In this document: piece after piece, positions 7,150 through 14,175 of the stretch | Numbering within the stretch: position 1 is the first letter of the stretch | Layout: each line of letters begins with the position of its first letter | Source of the DNA: Deltaproteobacteria bacterium | GTDB taxonomy: Bacteria > Desulfobacterota > Binatia > Binatales > Binataceae | Direction of reading: 5' to 3' | Assembly: GCA_021780585.1 (NCBI GenBank) | Contig: JAJXYM010000395.1 | Coordinates: 1-14,175, forward strand | Length of the DNA: 14,175 nt | The notes under the pieces: model-generated | What the model saw: the letters and a program-made list of their open reading frames with translations, nothing else | Databases searched by the model: none | Told to the model about the DNA's origin: nothing | Made by a program: the position numbers and the translations under genes

Positions 7150-8127
7150 TCAAAAAGTGTAGCGCTTGCCTACAACCGAAGGGTCCACCACCGTCTCGCC
7201 GACAGCTTTGGCAAATGCGTTGACGGCTCGCCAGCCGGTACAGTGCCCGGCCGCGATCGTGCGCAGGTCGAACTCCCGCACGGCTTGAACCGTCTCCGGA
7301 ATGATCTTCTCGTTAGGGCCGGCGAGATGGAACCCTCCGAGCACAGCGTGAAGCGGGACGCCGGGAGCGCATTCGCCGGCATGCTTCAACACGTTTACCA
7401 ACCCGGCATGTGAGCATGCCGTGAACACGACCAAGCCTTTTTCGGCGACATTTACCATCAAAAATCGCTCGTCGATCAACAGAGGGTCGGGCGTCCAGTC
7501 CCCCGCTTCGTTCTTTTGATAATGCGCGGGCAGTCCGCGCTCGAACGGCGTCACTCGCGGAATCTCGCCACTCAGGCAAAATATGTTGTCGGCAAAAACC
7601 TGCGGCTCGCGGGTGCAGATAACCTCGGCTCCATGCGCGGCCAGAGCTTCGATACCCGGGACATCCTTCATCGGGAACATGGCGCCGTTTCGCATTCGCC
7701 GGGCTCGCGACCGAAACATCCCGGGATGGGCATAATACGGAATCTTCCGGCCGCCGTTGCGATTGCGGACGAGATCCAGCGCTTTGAGCATCCCGCCGGC
7801 ATGATCCCAGTGCCCATGTGAAAGCACGATGCTTTCGACCGTTCCCAAATCGACGCCAAGGCGCGTCGAGTTGCGCTCAAACGCATATTCTTCCGGTCCC
7901 GTGTCGAAAAGGACAGTATGCCGGTGTACGCCGCGAGTAGCCGTGATTAGCAGCGAGAGCCCATGGCAGGCGCAGCAAAGACAGTCGCCGGACAACTCCC
8001 GCATCCCATGCCGTTCCAGAAAGGCGAACTCGGATTCCGCATGAGCCGGAATGGTCGAAAGGCTGTCGGTTGCGTTATCGACCAGGACGTGAATCTCAAC
8101 CTTATCGATTGGCGCGATACTGGCCAT
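7150..8127 (-). CDS. Metallo-beta-lactamase-fold hydrolase, COG1237 type
   Basis: The 325-residue product has the MBL metal site HGHWDH (His104, His106, Asp108, His109), preceded by VLFDTG, and the later ligands in TACSHAGLVNV (His240), LGGFHLAG (His267) and AAGHCTGW (His295). The last three are typical of the COG1237 branch, which includes the archaeal enzyme annotated as dihydropterin ribofuranosyl-aminobenzene-phosphate synthase. In bacteria the role of this branch is generally unknown. An unusual Cys cluster, CLCCACHG (49-56), lies near the N-terminus. The start at 8127 (MASIAPIDKVEIHVLVDN) was chosen because GCGAGG lies 5 nt upstream. A longer frame to 8268 has no such site and adds an unrelated tail. 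A two-domain rhodanese gene lies upstream on the same strand, and a palindrome at 8176-8194 sits in the leader. Confidence 0.88.
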   Translation of the reverse strand: MASIAPIDKVEIHVLVDNATDSLSTIPAHAESEFAFLERHGMRELSGDCLCCACHGLSLLITATRGVHRHTVLFDTGPEEYAFERNSTRLGVDLGTVESIVLSHGHWDHAGGMLKALDLVRNRNGGRKIPYYAHPGMFRSRARRMRNGAMFPMKDVPGIEALAAHGAEVICTREPQVFADNIFCLSGEIPRVTPFERGLPAHYQKNEAGDWTPDPLLIDERFLMVNVAEKGLVVFTACSHAGLVNVLKHAGECAPGVPLHAVLGGFHLAGPNEKIIPETVQAVREFDLRTIAAGHCTGWRAVNAFAKAVGETVVDPSVVGKRYTF

Positions 8128-8175
8128 TGGAACCTCGCTGACCGGCATTTGGCACACATTCTGGAAAATGCGTGC

Positions 8176-8194
8176 GTCGCGGAATTTCCGCGAC
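8176..8194. promoter_or_regulatory. 19-bp palindrome upstream of the metallo-hydrolase gene
   Basis: The sequence gtcgcggaa-t-ttccgcgac is a perfect palindrome with 9-bp arms around one base. It ends 49 bp before the chosen ATG at 8127, in the space between the rhodanese and hydrolase genes. This is the size and place of a dimeric repressor site. No regulator gene is in the window, so the role is inferred from symmetry alone. Confidence 0.45.
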
Positions 8195-8283
8195 CGGCTT
8201 GAATTGCACCATCCGAACGAAATCAGCGATAACGCCGATTGAATGGGGCTATCGTCACCGTGTGGCACGCGGCCATCACGGCC

Positions 8284-9177
8284 TCAATCCGTTTCGATCG
8301 GCAGCGACGCGTCCGCGGCCCATTCGCCCATCGAGCCATCATAAAGACTGAGGTGTTCGTACCCGAGCTGATACAACAAAAACAAATCGACCGTAGCCGC
8401 AATCCCGCCGCCGCAGTAGCAGATAACGTTCCTCGATGGCTCAACGCCAGCGGCGCTGAACTTGGCGCTTGCGTCGGCCAAGGGCACGAAGGTCTTAGTG
8501 TTGCGATCGATTAACCTCCCTGCCGGCACATTCACACTACCGGGAACTCGCCCGGGGCGACCATAGCGGCTGGGGTTCGTCCCGCGATGAAGCTCGGAGG
8601 GTAGGGCGTTGACGATTACGGTGTTGGTATCCCCGAGCACAGTCCGCACTCGCTCCTTGCCAACGAACAGGTCGAGGCGGGGTCGCGGAACGAAGGTGGC
8701 GGGCGGATACGCACAAGGCTCAGTCGAGACCGGGCGGCCTTCGCTCCGCCATTTTTCCCAGCCACCATCCAGTATCGCCGCGTTGTCGAACCCAAATCCG
8801 CGCAGCATCCACCACACACGAGTCGCCCACATGATTCCGTCGGCGCTGTACAGGACGACGCGGGCGCCTTCTCCGACGCCACAACGGGACATGACAGCGG
8901 CGAACTGGTCGGCGGACGGCAACGTGAACCGCAACTTCGTGCTGTTGTCCGACAGCTCCCCCTGAAGATCGATAAACCCCGCGCCCGGAATGTGCGCGGC
9001 GTCATATTCCGCTTTCCCGCTGACGATGCGGTAAGGAGCGTCGGTGTCAGCCCCCGCGGGCATCAGATGCGTCGTGCAATCAAAGATGCGCAGGTTGGCG
9101 TCGCCAAGATGGGCCTCGAGCCAGTCCGTGTGCACCAGCGCGCCGGGATCGTGATATCTTATGTTGACTTCCTTCAT
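8284..9177 (-). CDS. Two-domain rhodanese sulfurtransferase (SseA/TST type)
   Basis: The 297-residue product has tandem rhodanese domains, the usual length for thiosulfate or 3-mercaptopyruvate sulfurtransferases. The N-terminal domain (residues about 15-150) has HIPGAGFIDLQGELSD and VVLYSADGIMWATRVWWML, with Ser111 where a Cys would be, so it is catalytically inactive as in the family. The C-terminal domain ends with the active loop VICYCGGGIAAT, with Cys255 as the likely persulfide-forming residue, and then the typical LYDGSMGEWAADASLP. The CGGGIA loop is less diagnostic than the CGSGV of thiosulfate enzymes or CGSGI-like loops of mercaptopyruvate enzymes, so the sulfur donor is open. The ATG at 9177 (MKEVNIRYHD) starts just before the first domain. 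The frame continues upstream to 9285 without domain content. No strong ribosome binding site is visible. It probably shares a transcript with the COG1237-type hydrolase 156 bp downstream. Confidence 0.9.
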   Translation of the reverse strand: MKEVNIRYHDPGALVHTDWLEAHLGDANLRIFDCTTHLMPAGADTDAPYRIVSGKAEYDAAHIPGAGFIDLQGELSDNSTKLRFTLPSADQFAAVMSRCGVGEGARVVLYSADGIMWATRVWWMLRGFGFDNAAILDGGWEKWRSEGRPVSTEPCAYPPATFVPRPRLDLFVGKERVRTVLGDTNTVIVNALPSELHRGTNPSRYGRPGRVPGSVNVPAGRLIDRNTKTFVPLADASAKFSAAGVEPSRNVICYCGGGIAATVDLFLLYQLGYEHLSLYDGSMGEWAADASLPIETD

Positions 9178-9530
9178 GTGTTTGCCCGCACGGTCGGTGT
9201 TTCTTTGCGGCGCCGCCACGTCAGACGCGATCGCGCCGCTCCGATGGCGAGTAAAATCACAGTCGCCGCCCTGGCGCAACCGCAACTGTCGTCCTTTCTG
9301 GACACTTGAATTGTGCGGATTAATTGGCGATTTTGATCGGCCGCGGTTAGCTTGCGTTGATCGCCCGTGCGATCAAATCGCTCGTTTGATTTCCCGGCGC
9401 CTCTGGCCTTTCGGGTCTTCGGCGGGAAGTCCGGCGCTGAAGTTTTGGCAAGAATTCGACGCCAGGGCTACCGAAGCTTCGCGCCCGCGAAGCCAAAAAC
9501 AAATGACGAAAGCCGAAAAGGTCTCGATTC

Positions 9531-9582
9531 CGGCGGAGAGGGAGGGATTCAAACCCTCGGTACCGGTTACCCGGTACGCTCG
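9531..9582 (-). other. tRNA-Ser 3' end remnant, putative attachment site
   Basis: On the minus strand the sequence shows a long variable arm, TACCGG-GTAA-CCGGTA, diagnostic of class II tRNAs. It is followed by a perfect T stem GAGGG/CCCTC (9542-9558), the acceptor 3' strand CCTCTCC (9535-9541), discriminator G, and CCG where CCA is expected. No GGAGAGG 5' acceptor strand, D arm or anticodon arm is found within 110 nt upstream, so only the 3' end is present. The T loop reads TTTGAAT with T replacing the conserved C56, which also argues that it is not a working tRNA. Such fragments are left when an element integrates into a tRNA gene. The element side would be to the right, where the monooxygenase cluster begins. 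Confidence 0.6.
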
Positions 9583-9738
9583 CAATCGGAGCGAACGGTT
9601 CACGCAGTGCGGCAAGCTGAGGCTGAAAAGCCCCTCTTCGAGTGCGGTTTTGTGCAACACAGGTTTCCGTGCGACTAATCAGTAATTCAGGCCGGAGAAG
9701 CGCACTTGATCCAGATTGGATCTAGGCGGAATCGCTAT

Positions 9739-9777
9739 GGGCAGTGGCGCCGGATTTTGACTCTGGCGCCACTGCCC
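9739..9777. terminator. Strong 13-bp hairpin downstream of the BVMO gene
   Basis: Arms gggcagtggcgcc (9739-9751) and ggcgccactgccc (9765-9777) are exact reverse complements, with a 13-nt loop. The stem can extend inward by three pairs including a wobble. It starts 12 bp past the BVMO stop codon and would end the minus-strand cluster. There is no T-tract, so classic intrinsic termination is uncertain. A transcript-stabilising hairpin is the alternative. Confidence 0.5.
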
Positions 9778-9789
9778 CATCCAGCTCTT

Positions 9790-11478
9790 TCAGTCAGGGG
9801 TTTTCTCCCCGATGCTTACCGCCTCAAGGCCCCGACGGTGGGCAAGCGTCGAACCTGAGGAGAAGACGATTCCTTCGTATCCGTTTTCCGCGACTTCGTT
9901 GATCTTGCTCACGTATTTCGGGGCGCCGCCGTTGTATACAAGGTACCGAACCTTGCCGTGCTCGTGGCCGGCGACGTTCGAGTTGTACCCGGTGAACCAG
10001 GACTTTGCCTTCCGCATAAGCATCGACGAGTACATCTTCTTCACATGGGCGGTCCAGCGTTCCTCGGCCTCGAGCGTCGGTTCGGCACGGCTATAGCCGC
10101 GATCCCACATATACTCGAGCAACTTCGTACACCAGTTGACGCCGGTTTCGATGCCACGGGGATAGTTTGTCGATGCGGAGCCGCTCTGCGGTCCGGCCGG
10201 CATTAAGAGATTCGGGAACCCATGAACGAGCATGCCGAGGAACGTCGACGGACCCTCGCTCCACTTATCACGTAACTTGGCGGCGCCAACGCCTTGAATA
10301 TCGATATGGTCGAAAGCGCCGGTTATCGCGTCGAAGCCCGTGGCATACACAATGATATCGAAGTCGTAGTCACGCTCGGTAGTGCGCAGCCCGGTTTCGG
10401 TCACCTCCACGATCGGCGTCTCGCTGATGTCCACCAGGCGCACGTTGTCGCGGTTGTACACTTCGAAATAGCGTGTCTCCATCGGCACCCGCTGCACACC
10501 GAAGCCGTGATCGCGGGGGATCAACTTCTCGGCGACGGCGGGGGCATGCACACGGCGACGAATCCGATCAGCGATATACTCTGAAAATTCGGCGTTCGCT
10601 TTCTCGTCCGTGAATATTTCGCGGAAGTTGCGGAGCCAGATCGCAAAGCCGGGGGTGTCATAGAGCCGATCCCACAGCGCCCGCCGCTCCTCTGGGGAGA
10701 CCTCGTAGAAACCGCGCCTGTCCGGCTCATGCTCGAAGCCACCTGGCGTGCGAGCACACTGCGCGAAGATATTGTCATAGCGCGACCGGATATCGGCCAT
10801 CTCCGCGTCGGAGATGGGTCCGTTGTTCAGTGGAGCCGACCAGTTGGGACGGCGCTGGAATACGGTCAGATCGCCGACCTTGTCCGCGATCTCGGCAATA
10901 ACCTGAATGCCCGTGGCTCCAGTGCCGATAACGGCAACCTTCTTACCAGCCATATCAACCGGTTCGTGCGGCCAGTAGAACGTATGGAACGAGCGACCCT
11001 TGAAGGTCTCCATGCCCTTGAGCCGAGGCGGGGTGGGCACGGAAAGGAGGCCGACCGCCATGATAACGAACCGGCTTGTCAGCTCGCGACCGTCGTTGAT
11101 CCTCAGCCGCCACAGTTCGTTCGCCTCGTCGAAGTGCGCCGCCTCAACTTTGCAATTAAACTGCATGTATTTGCGCAGATCGAACTTGTCCACAACGTAG
11201 TTCAGGTAGCGCAAGTTTTCCGGCTGACTTGAGAACCGCTCCTTCCAATGCCATTCATTCAACAATTCCTTGGAAAACGAAAAGCCGTAAGTGTAGCTTT
11301 CCGAGTCGAACCGGGCTCCGGGATAACGATTCCAGTACCAGGTTCCGCCCAGGTCGGCGGCGGCGTCGAGCACTGTGGCGTCCACTCCGAGGTCGGCCAA
11401 AAGCTTGGTTTGATAGATTCCGGCCACTCCGGCGCCGATGACAATAACCTCGTAGTGCGATTTGGTCCTGTCGATCAT
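9790..11478 (-). CDS. Type I Baeyer-Villiger monooxygenase (FAD/NADPH)
   Basis: The 562-residue product matches type I BVMOs in length and order. It has the FAD motif GAGVAG (15-20), then GGTWYWNRYPGARFDSES (44-61), the BVMO fingerprint FKGRSFHTFYWP (159-170, FxGxxxHxxxW), the NADPH motif GTGATG (185-190), QRRPNWSAP (208-215) and YATGFD (378-383). The C-terminal segment SWFTGYNSNVAGHEHG fits the cyclohexanone/phenylacetone-type group. These enzymes insert one oxygen atom of O2 next to a ketone to give an ester or lactone. The ketone here is unknown. The protein is cytoplasmic. The ATG at 11478 has GGAG 7 nt upstream. It is the last gene of a minus-strand series, 45 bp after an LLM oxidoreductase gene, so co-transcription is likely. 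It could carry the ring-opening or chain-cleaving step of a ketone degradation pathway. Confidence 0.95.
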   Translation of the reverse strand: MIDRTKSHYEVIVIGAGVAGIYQTKLLADLGVDATVLDAAADLGGTWYWNRYPGARFDSESYTYGFSFSKELLNEWHWKERFSSQPENLRYLNYVVDKFDLRKYMQFNCKVEAAHFDEANELWRLRINDGRELTSRFVIMAVGLLSVPTPPRLKGMETFKGRSFHTFYWPHEPVDMAGKKVAVIGTGATGIQVIAEIADKVGDLTVFQRRPNWSAPLNNGPISDAEMADIRSRYDNIFAQCARTPGGFEHEPDRRGFYEVSPEERRALWDRLYDTPGFAIWLRNFREIFTDEKANAEFSEYIADRIRRRVHAPAVAEKLIPRDHGFGVQRVPMETRYFEVYNRDNVRLVDISETPIVEVTETGLRTTERDYDFDIIVYATGFDAITGAFDHIDIQGVGAAKLRDKWSEGPSTFLGMLVHGFPNLLMPAGPQSGSASTNYPRGIETGVNWCTKLLEYMWDRGYSRAEPTLEAEERWTAHVKKMYSSMLMRKAKSWFTGYNSNVAGHEHGKVRYLVYNGGAPKYVSKINEVAENGYEGIVFSSGSTLAHRRGLEAVSIGEKTPD

Positions 11479-11523
11479 GATTTGCTCCAGTTCCTGTTTA
11501 TTGGCCGAAGTGACCTGACTGAC

Positions 11524-12456
11524 TCACACGAATTGCGGCAGTATCTTCGCGCCGTACAGTTCTATCTGCGACATCACCTCCGCAGGCTGACATACGGGAC
11601 GCAGAACGAATTTGACGCATCCGGCTTCGACAAAGCGATGCAGTCTTTCCACGCATTCCGCTACGGGACCGACCAGACACCGCGCGGCCACATCCTCCCG
11701 CGGTATCGGTAGCCCTTCCAGCCACGGCGCCGCCATCCGCCCCGCAGCCGCGCGATCTTCGTTTATGTAAGTCAGCAAGAGCACGCCCGACTCACGTGAA
11801 TTGATTGGACGGCCATACTCCTCGCCGAACGCCATCAACTTATCCATGTCGCGCCGGAATTCCTCCGGGCTGGTGAGCGCAGGGAACCAGCCGTCACCCA
11901 GGCGCACAACCCGCTTGAGGATCGCGTCGCTCTTGCCGCCGATCCATATATCCAACGGTCCCTTGCGCGGCTTTGGCTCAATCGTGACGTCGTCGAAATG
12001 GTAAAACTCGCCATGATGGCTGACGTGCGACTCGGTCCATAACTTCCGGAGGATTTCGATGCCTTCGTCAAGCCGCTTGCCGCGCTCTCGCGGCGACACT
12101 CCCGATGCTTCAAGGTCGCGAAGATCGCTGCCGCTTCCCACCGCCATTATCATCCGCCCGCCCGAAATATAATCCAGCGTGGCATAGGTTTTGGCGACAT
12201 GCACCGGATGGCGCGCCGGCAGCGTGAGCACGCTCGGACCCATTTTGATCCGTTTGGTGCGGGCGGCGATCATCGCGAAGAGGCAAGTAATGTCGAGCGT
12301 GGGATTGCGCGTGACGATATGATCGGAAAGCCAGATCGAATCAAGCCCCAATTCCTCGGCCCTCTCCGCGTACTCGCAAATTGCCTGCGGCTGCGGCAGG
12401 CCGAATTTCCAGAGGCCGAAACCAATCCCGATCTTCACGCCCGTCATATTGGCCAC
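11524..12456 (-). CDS. LLM-class (luciferase-like) oxidoreductase, probably F420- or FMN-dependent
   Basis: The 310-residue product is a single TIM-barrel luciferase-like monooxygenase. Recognisable parts are the N-terminal strand KIGIGFGLWKFG, the AERAEELGLDSIWLSDH helix-strand, KMGPSVLTLPARHPVHVAK, the GGRMIMAVGSGSD phosphate-binding region, and IWIGGKSDAILKRVVRLGDGW near the C-terminal side. Its length and the WLSDHIVT and GDGWFP motifs resemble the F420-dependent branch, but FMN cannot be excluded. A GTG start at 12456 has GGGAG 5 nt upstream. The ATG three codons later (12447) is an alternative. It lies between another LLM gene and the BVMO gene on the same strand and is likely part of the same catabolic unit. 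Possible roles are oxidation of an alcohol, ketone or hydride transfer to a ring. The substrate is not readable. Confidence 0.9.
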   Translation of the reverse strand: MANMTGVKIGIGFGLWKFGLPQPQAICEYAERAEELGLDSIWLSDHIVTRNPTLDITCLFAMIAARTKRIKMGPSVLTLPARHPVHVAKTYATLDYISGGRMIMAVGSGSDLRDLEASGVSPRERGKRLDEGIEILRKLWTESHVSHHGEFYHFDDVTIEPKPRKGPLDIWIGGKSDAILKRVVRLGDGWFPALTSPEEFRRDMDKLMAFGEEYGRPINSRESGVLLLTYINEDRAAAGRMAAPWLEGLPIPREDVAARCLVGPVAECVERLHRFVEAGCVKFVLRPVCQPAEVMSQIELYGAKILPQFV

Positions 12457-12617
12457 CTTATCTCCCTGTCCAACAATGACGGCGCTGAGGGATTACCCGC
12501 CATACCTTATTCCCCTCACGCGCACCGGGCTTAAATCTCCGGCGACCGCCGTGCGGCGCGGGAGCGCGCACTGAGAAAACCCGCCCTCCGCACAATTGAG
12601 TTTCGAGCGGCAATGTA

Positions 12618-13799
12618 CTATTTGGCCGCGTGCTGTTGACCCATTGACGATTCCACCACGCGGCCGTTAACGTTCAACGGCTCTGGGTTCAGCTCTTTCA
12701 ACGCGGGCATCACTTCTTTGGCGAACAGGCGCATGCTCTTTTCGGTAGCAGCCATCGGCATCGAGCCGTACTTAAAGATAAACATAATCTCGTCGGTACC
12801 GAAGGCCTGCGCGAGCTCTCTGGTACGTTTGATCACTTGATCCGGCGTACCCCACGGATGGCTCCGATAGAAAGCCTGCCGGAAGGGCTCGGCATCCTGA
12901 CGTAGCGCCTTCTGCAGCTCGCCATACTCCTTGTACCCCTTGGTGTTCTCAAGATGGGCGCCAAGCAGCTCGTAATGCCGGAGCGCGGAATCGGCATATT
13001 CGCACATATATTGCCGAGCGCCGGCCTCCGCTTCGCTTGCAGTCTCGCCCACATACGTCCACAGCGCGAGCTTCGTGTGGCTAGGTCCGTGGCCCGCGTT
13101 CTGGCGCAGCTCCGCATAATTGCGCATGTTCGACAACGCCAGCTCCAGGCTGGTGGTCGGGATCGTCAACGGTCTCACACCATGCTTCGCGATTACCTGT
13201 ACCGTGTCCGGCGTGCCACCCGCGCACCACACGTTTTCACTCAGGTCTCGCTCCGGTTGCGGCCGCAGACGCAGACCGTGGATTTTGTAAAACTCGCCCT
13301 CAAAGTCGCATTGGCCCGTGCCCAACAATTGCCTGAGCACTTGCAGTGATTCGTCGAAACGCGCCCTGCCCTCGTTCTGATCGACGCCCATGCCGTTGTA
13401 TTCGCGGCGTCCCAGCCCGCGACCAACGCCGCAGATGATCTCGCGGCCAGACCCGAGAAACGAGTCCAGCATATTGACGTCCTCGGCGACCCGCACCGGA
13501 TTATGCCAGGGCAGCACTACGACCATGGTTCCGAGATCGACGCGTTTGGTGATTCCAGCTATGTAGGTGAGATACTGCAACGGATTGGTGACCATCGTGT
13601 AGGGAGTGAAGTGATGCTCGATGGTCCAGACCGAATCGAAGCCGGTTTCGTCGGCGATGCGAGCGATATTGATTTCCTCGTTGAAGATCTCGCGATCGGA
13701 GCGCACCGCGCGTTTCGGCACGGCCCCGCCCCGTTCTTCCGCTTCATAGCGGTCCCAGTCATTATAGTTCTGATTGAAAATGGTTGCTCCAACGCGCAT
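12618..13799 (-). CDS. LLM-class flavin-dependent monooxygenase (bacterial luciferase-like)
   Basis: The 393-residue product is longer than its LLM neighbour and belongs to the FMN-type alkanal-monooxygenase branch. Features are IADETGFDSVWTIEHHFTPYTMV with the EHH motif typical of luciferase-like FMNH2-dependent oxygenases, DLGTMVVVLPWHNPVRVAEDV, GREIICGVGRGLGRREYNGMG, and PENVWCAGGTPDT-like spacing (here LSENVWCAGGTPDTVQVIAK). A C-terminal KRTRELAQAFGTDEIMF segment completes the barrel. Such enzymes use O2 and FMNH2 from a separate reductase. No flavin reductase is in the window. The ATG at 13799 has AGGAG 7 nt upstream, a strong site. It is separated from the downstream LLM gene by 161 bp and from the upstream FMO/BVMO fragment by 175 bp. 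The two LLM proteins are clearly different, not a recent duplication. Confidence 0.93.
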   Translation of the reverse strand: MRVGATIFNQNYNDWDRYEAEERGGAVPKRAVRSDREIFNEEINIARIADETGFDSVWTIEHHFTPYTMVTNPLQYLTYIAGITKRVDLGTMVVVLPWHNPVRVAEDVNMLDSFLGSGREIICGVGRGLGRREYNGMGVDQNEGRARFDESLQVLRQLLGTGQCDFEGEFYKIHGLRLRPQPERDLSENVWCAGGTPDTVQVIAKHGVRPLTIPTTSLELALSNMRNYAELRQNAGHGPSHTKLALWTYVGETASEAEAGARQYMCEYADSALRHYELLGAHLENTKGYKEYGELQKALRQDAEPFRQAFYRSHPWGTPDQVIKRTRELAQAFGTDEIMFIFKYGSMPMAATEKSMRLFAKEVMPALKELNPEPLNVNGRVVESSMGQQHAAK

Positions 13800-13828
13800 T
13801 CACTTTCTCCTGTAAGCGGCCGCCGATT

Positions 13829-13842
13829 ATGCCGGCCGGCAT
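13829..13842. promoter_or_regulatory. 14-bp perfect palindrome upstream of the LLM gene
   Basis: The sequence atgccggccggcat is a perfect palindrome ending 29 bp before the ATG at 13799. It could be an operator of the downstream LLM gene, or a chance GC-rich symmetry. No regulator is present to test against. Confidence 0.3.
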
Positions 13843-13974
13843 TGTTCTAAAATCTCCGCGGACGAACTGCCCCTTCACAGACATGGTGATTTCGCTAATC
13901 AGCGATGAACCGGACGGTATGTGTCGGAACTTGAAATCCCTTCACTTTTCAACTCTAACTTACTTCGACCACCT

Positions 13975-14175
13975 TCATTTGAGCAGCAACCCCTGCATCT
14001 GTTCCTGGGATCGCCATTGGCGAATGATCTCGTGAAATTCGACTGGTCCGCCGCCGTATTGCTCGCCCGGAAAGCCCACGCCGGGAGCGGGTTTACCTTC
14101 ATTGTTGTAGTACCCGGGCGTACATTCCTGCTGGAACCTCCGACTGATGCCGCTCTTCTCCCTGATTATCCTGAC
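13975..14175 (-). CDS. FMO/Baeyer-Villiger-type monooxygenase, C-terminal fragment (truncated by window edge)
   Basis: Only the last 66 codons are in the window. They carry the ending CTPGYYNNEGK, then EQYGGGPVEFHEIIRQWR, followed by a short tail QEQMQGLLLK and TGA at 13975-13977. This C-terminus is characteristic of the larger flavin-containing monooxygenases of the BVMO type, such as the 4-hydroxyacetophenone-monooxygenase-like group of about 600 residues. It differs from the ending of the complete BVMO gene at 9790-11478, so the two are distinct subfamilies. The gene is the first visible member of the minus-strand monooxygenase series. It cannot be judged for its N-terminal FAD and NADPH motifs. 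Confidence 0.85.
   Translation of the reverse strand, partial: VRIIREKSGISRRFQQECTPGYYNNEGKPAPGVGFPGEQYGGGPVEFHEIIRQWRSQEQMQGLLLK

Larger units (their letters stand above)
9178..9789. other. 612-bp non-coding region with tRNA-Ser remnant and hairpins
   Basis: This gap separates the rhodanese gene from the monooxygenase cluster. It contains a tRNA-Ser 3' end (9531-9582, minus strand) and a 13-bp hairpin (9739-9777), both listed separately. It also holds a smaller 8-bp inverted repeat, ttgatcgc-ccgt-gcgatcaa, at 9357-9376. The open frames here run antisense to or through the tRNA remnant and are not genes. Confidence 0.6.

Noticed and set aside
9367..9678. Plus-strand frame containing GEGGIQTLGTGYPVR
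   Set aside because: It reads antisense through the tRNA-Ser remnant, and similar peptides are typical spurious translations of tRNA-Ser genes.
12550..12580. GC-rich imperfect inverted repeat between the two LLM genes
   Set aside because: The stem needs a bulge and has no T-tract. In such GC-rich DNA it is not distinguishable from chance.
13784..14035. 83-residue plus-strand frame in the gap before the LLM gene
   Set aside because: It overlaps the ribosome binding site and start of the LLM gene and the end of the FMO/BVMO fragment on the other strand, with no protein features.

Overview
The window comes from a GC-rich bacterial genome. Its gene content (class III adenylate cyclase/ATPase fusion relics, luciferase-like and Baeyer-Villiger monooxygenases, a GMC oxidoreductase, an SDR) is typical of metabolically versatile soil bacteria or uncultured soil lineages such as Binatota-like or proteobacterial genomes. 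No marker gene is present, so this placement is a low-confidence inference.

Left third (1-4258), decayed accessory DNA. It opens with the 3' part of an AbiEii/AbiGii-type nucleotidyltransferase toxin gene broken by a one-base frameshift. A non-coding stretch follows, holding the 3' half of a tRNA-Val gene (a likely old integration site) and a perfect 19-bp inverted repeat. Next is a complete IS5-family insertion sequence of about 844 bp (1196-2039) with 16-bp terminal repeats, CTAG flanks and a transposase frame broken at three places. Two small hypothetical genes on the minus strand follow. The last item is the remnant of a large adenylate cyclase/AAA-ATPase fusion gene that has lost its ATPase core and carries a 20-nt fold-back insertion.

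Middle (4465-9177), intact metabolic genes. A plus-strand pair encodes a GMC-family FAD alcohol oxidoreductase and a classical NAD-type SDR 51 bp apart, a plausible two-gene operon for oxidising an alcohol or its product. A minus-strand pair encodes a two-domain rhodanese sulfurtransferase followed by a COG1237-type metallo-beta-lactamase-fold hydrolase. A 19-bp palindrome lies in the latter's leader.

Right third (9531-14175). A second tRNA remnant, the 3' end of a tRNA-Ser, and a strong hairpin mark the boundary. Upstream of them, all on the minus strand, lie four flavin-related oxygenase genes: a C-terminal fragment of an FMO/BVMO-like monooxygenase running off the right edge, two different luciferase-like (LLM) monooxygenases, and a complete type I Baeyer-Villiger monooxygenase. 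This looks like a catabolic cluster for a ketone-containing, perhaps terpenoid or alicyclic, substrate. The substrate cannot be read from the sequence.

The most unusual signals are two 3'-terminal tRNA fragments in 14 kb, the fold-back insertion in the cyclase relic, and the clustered monooxygenases. No CRISPR array, integrase gene or complete RNA gene was seen.
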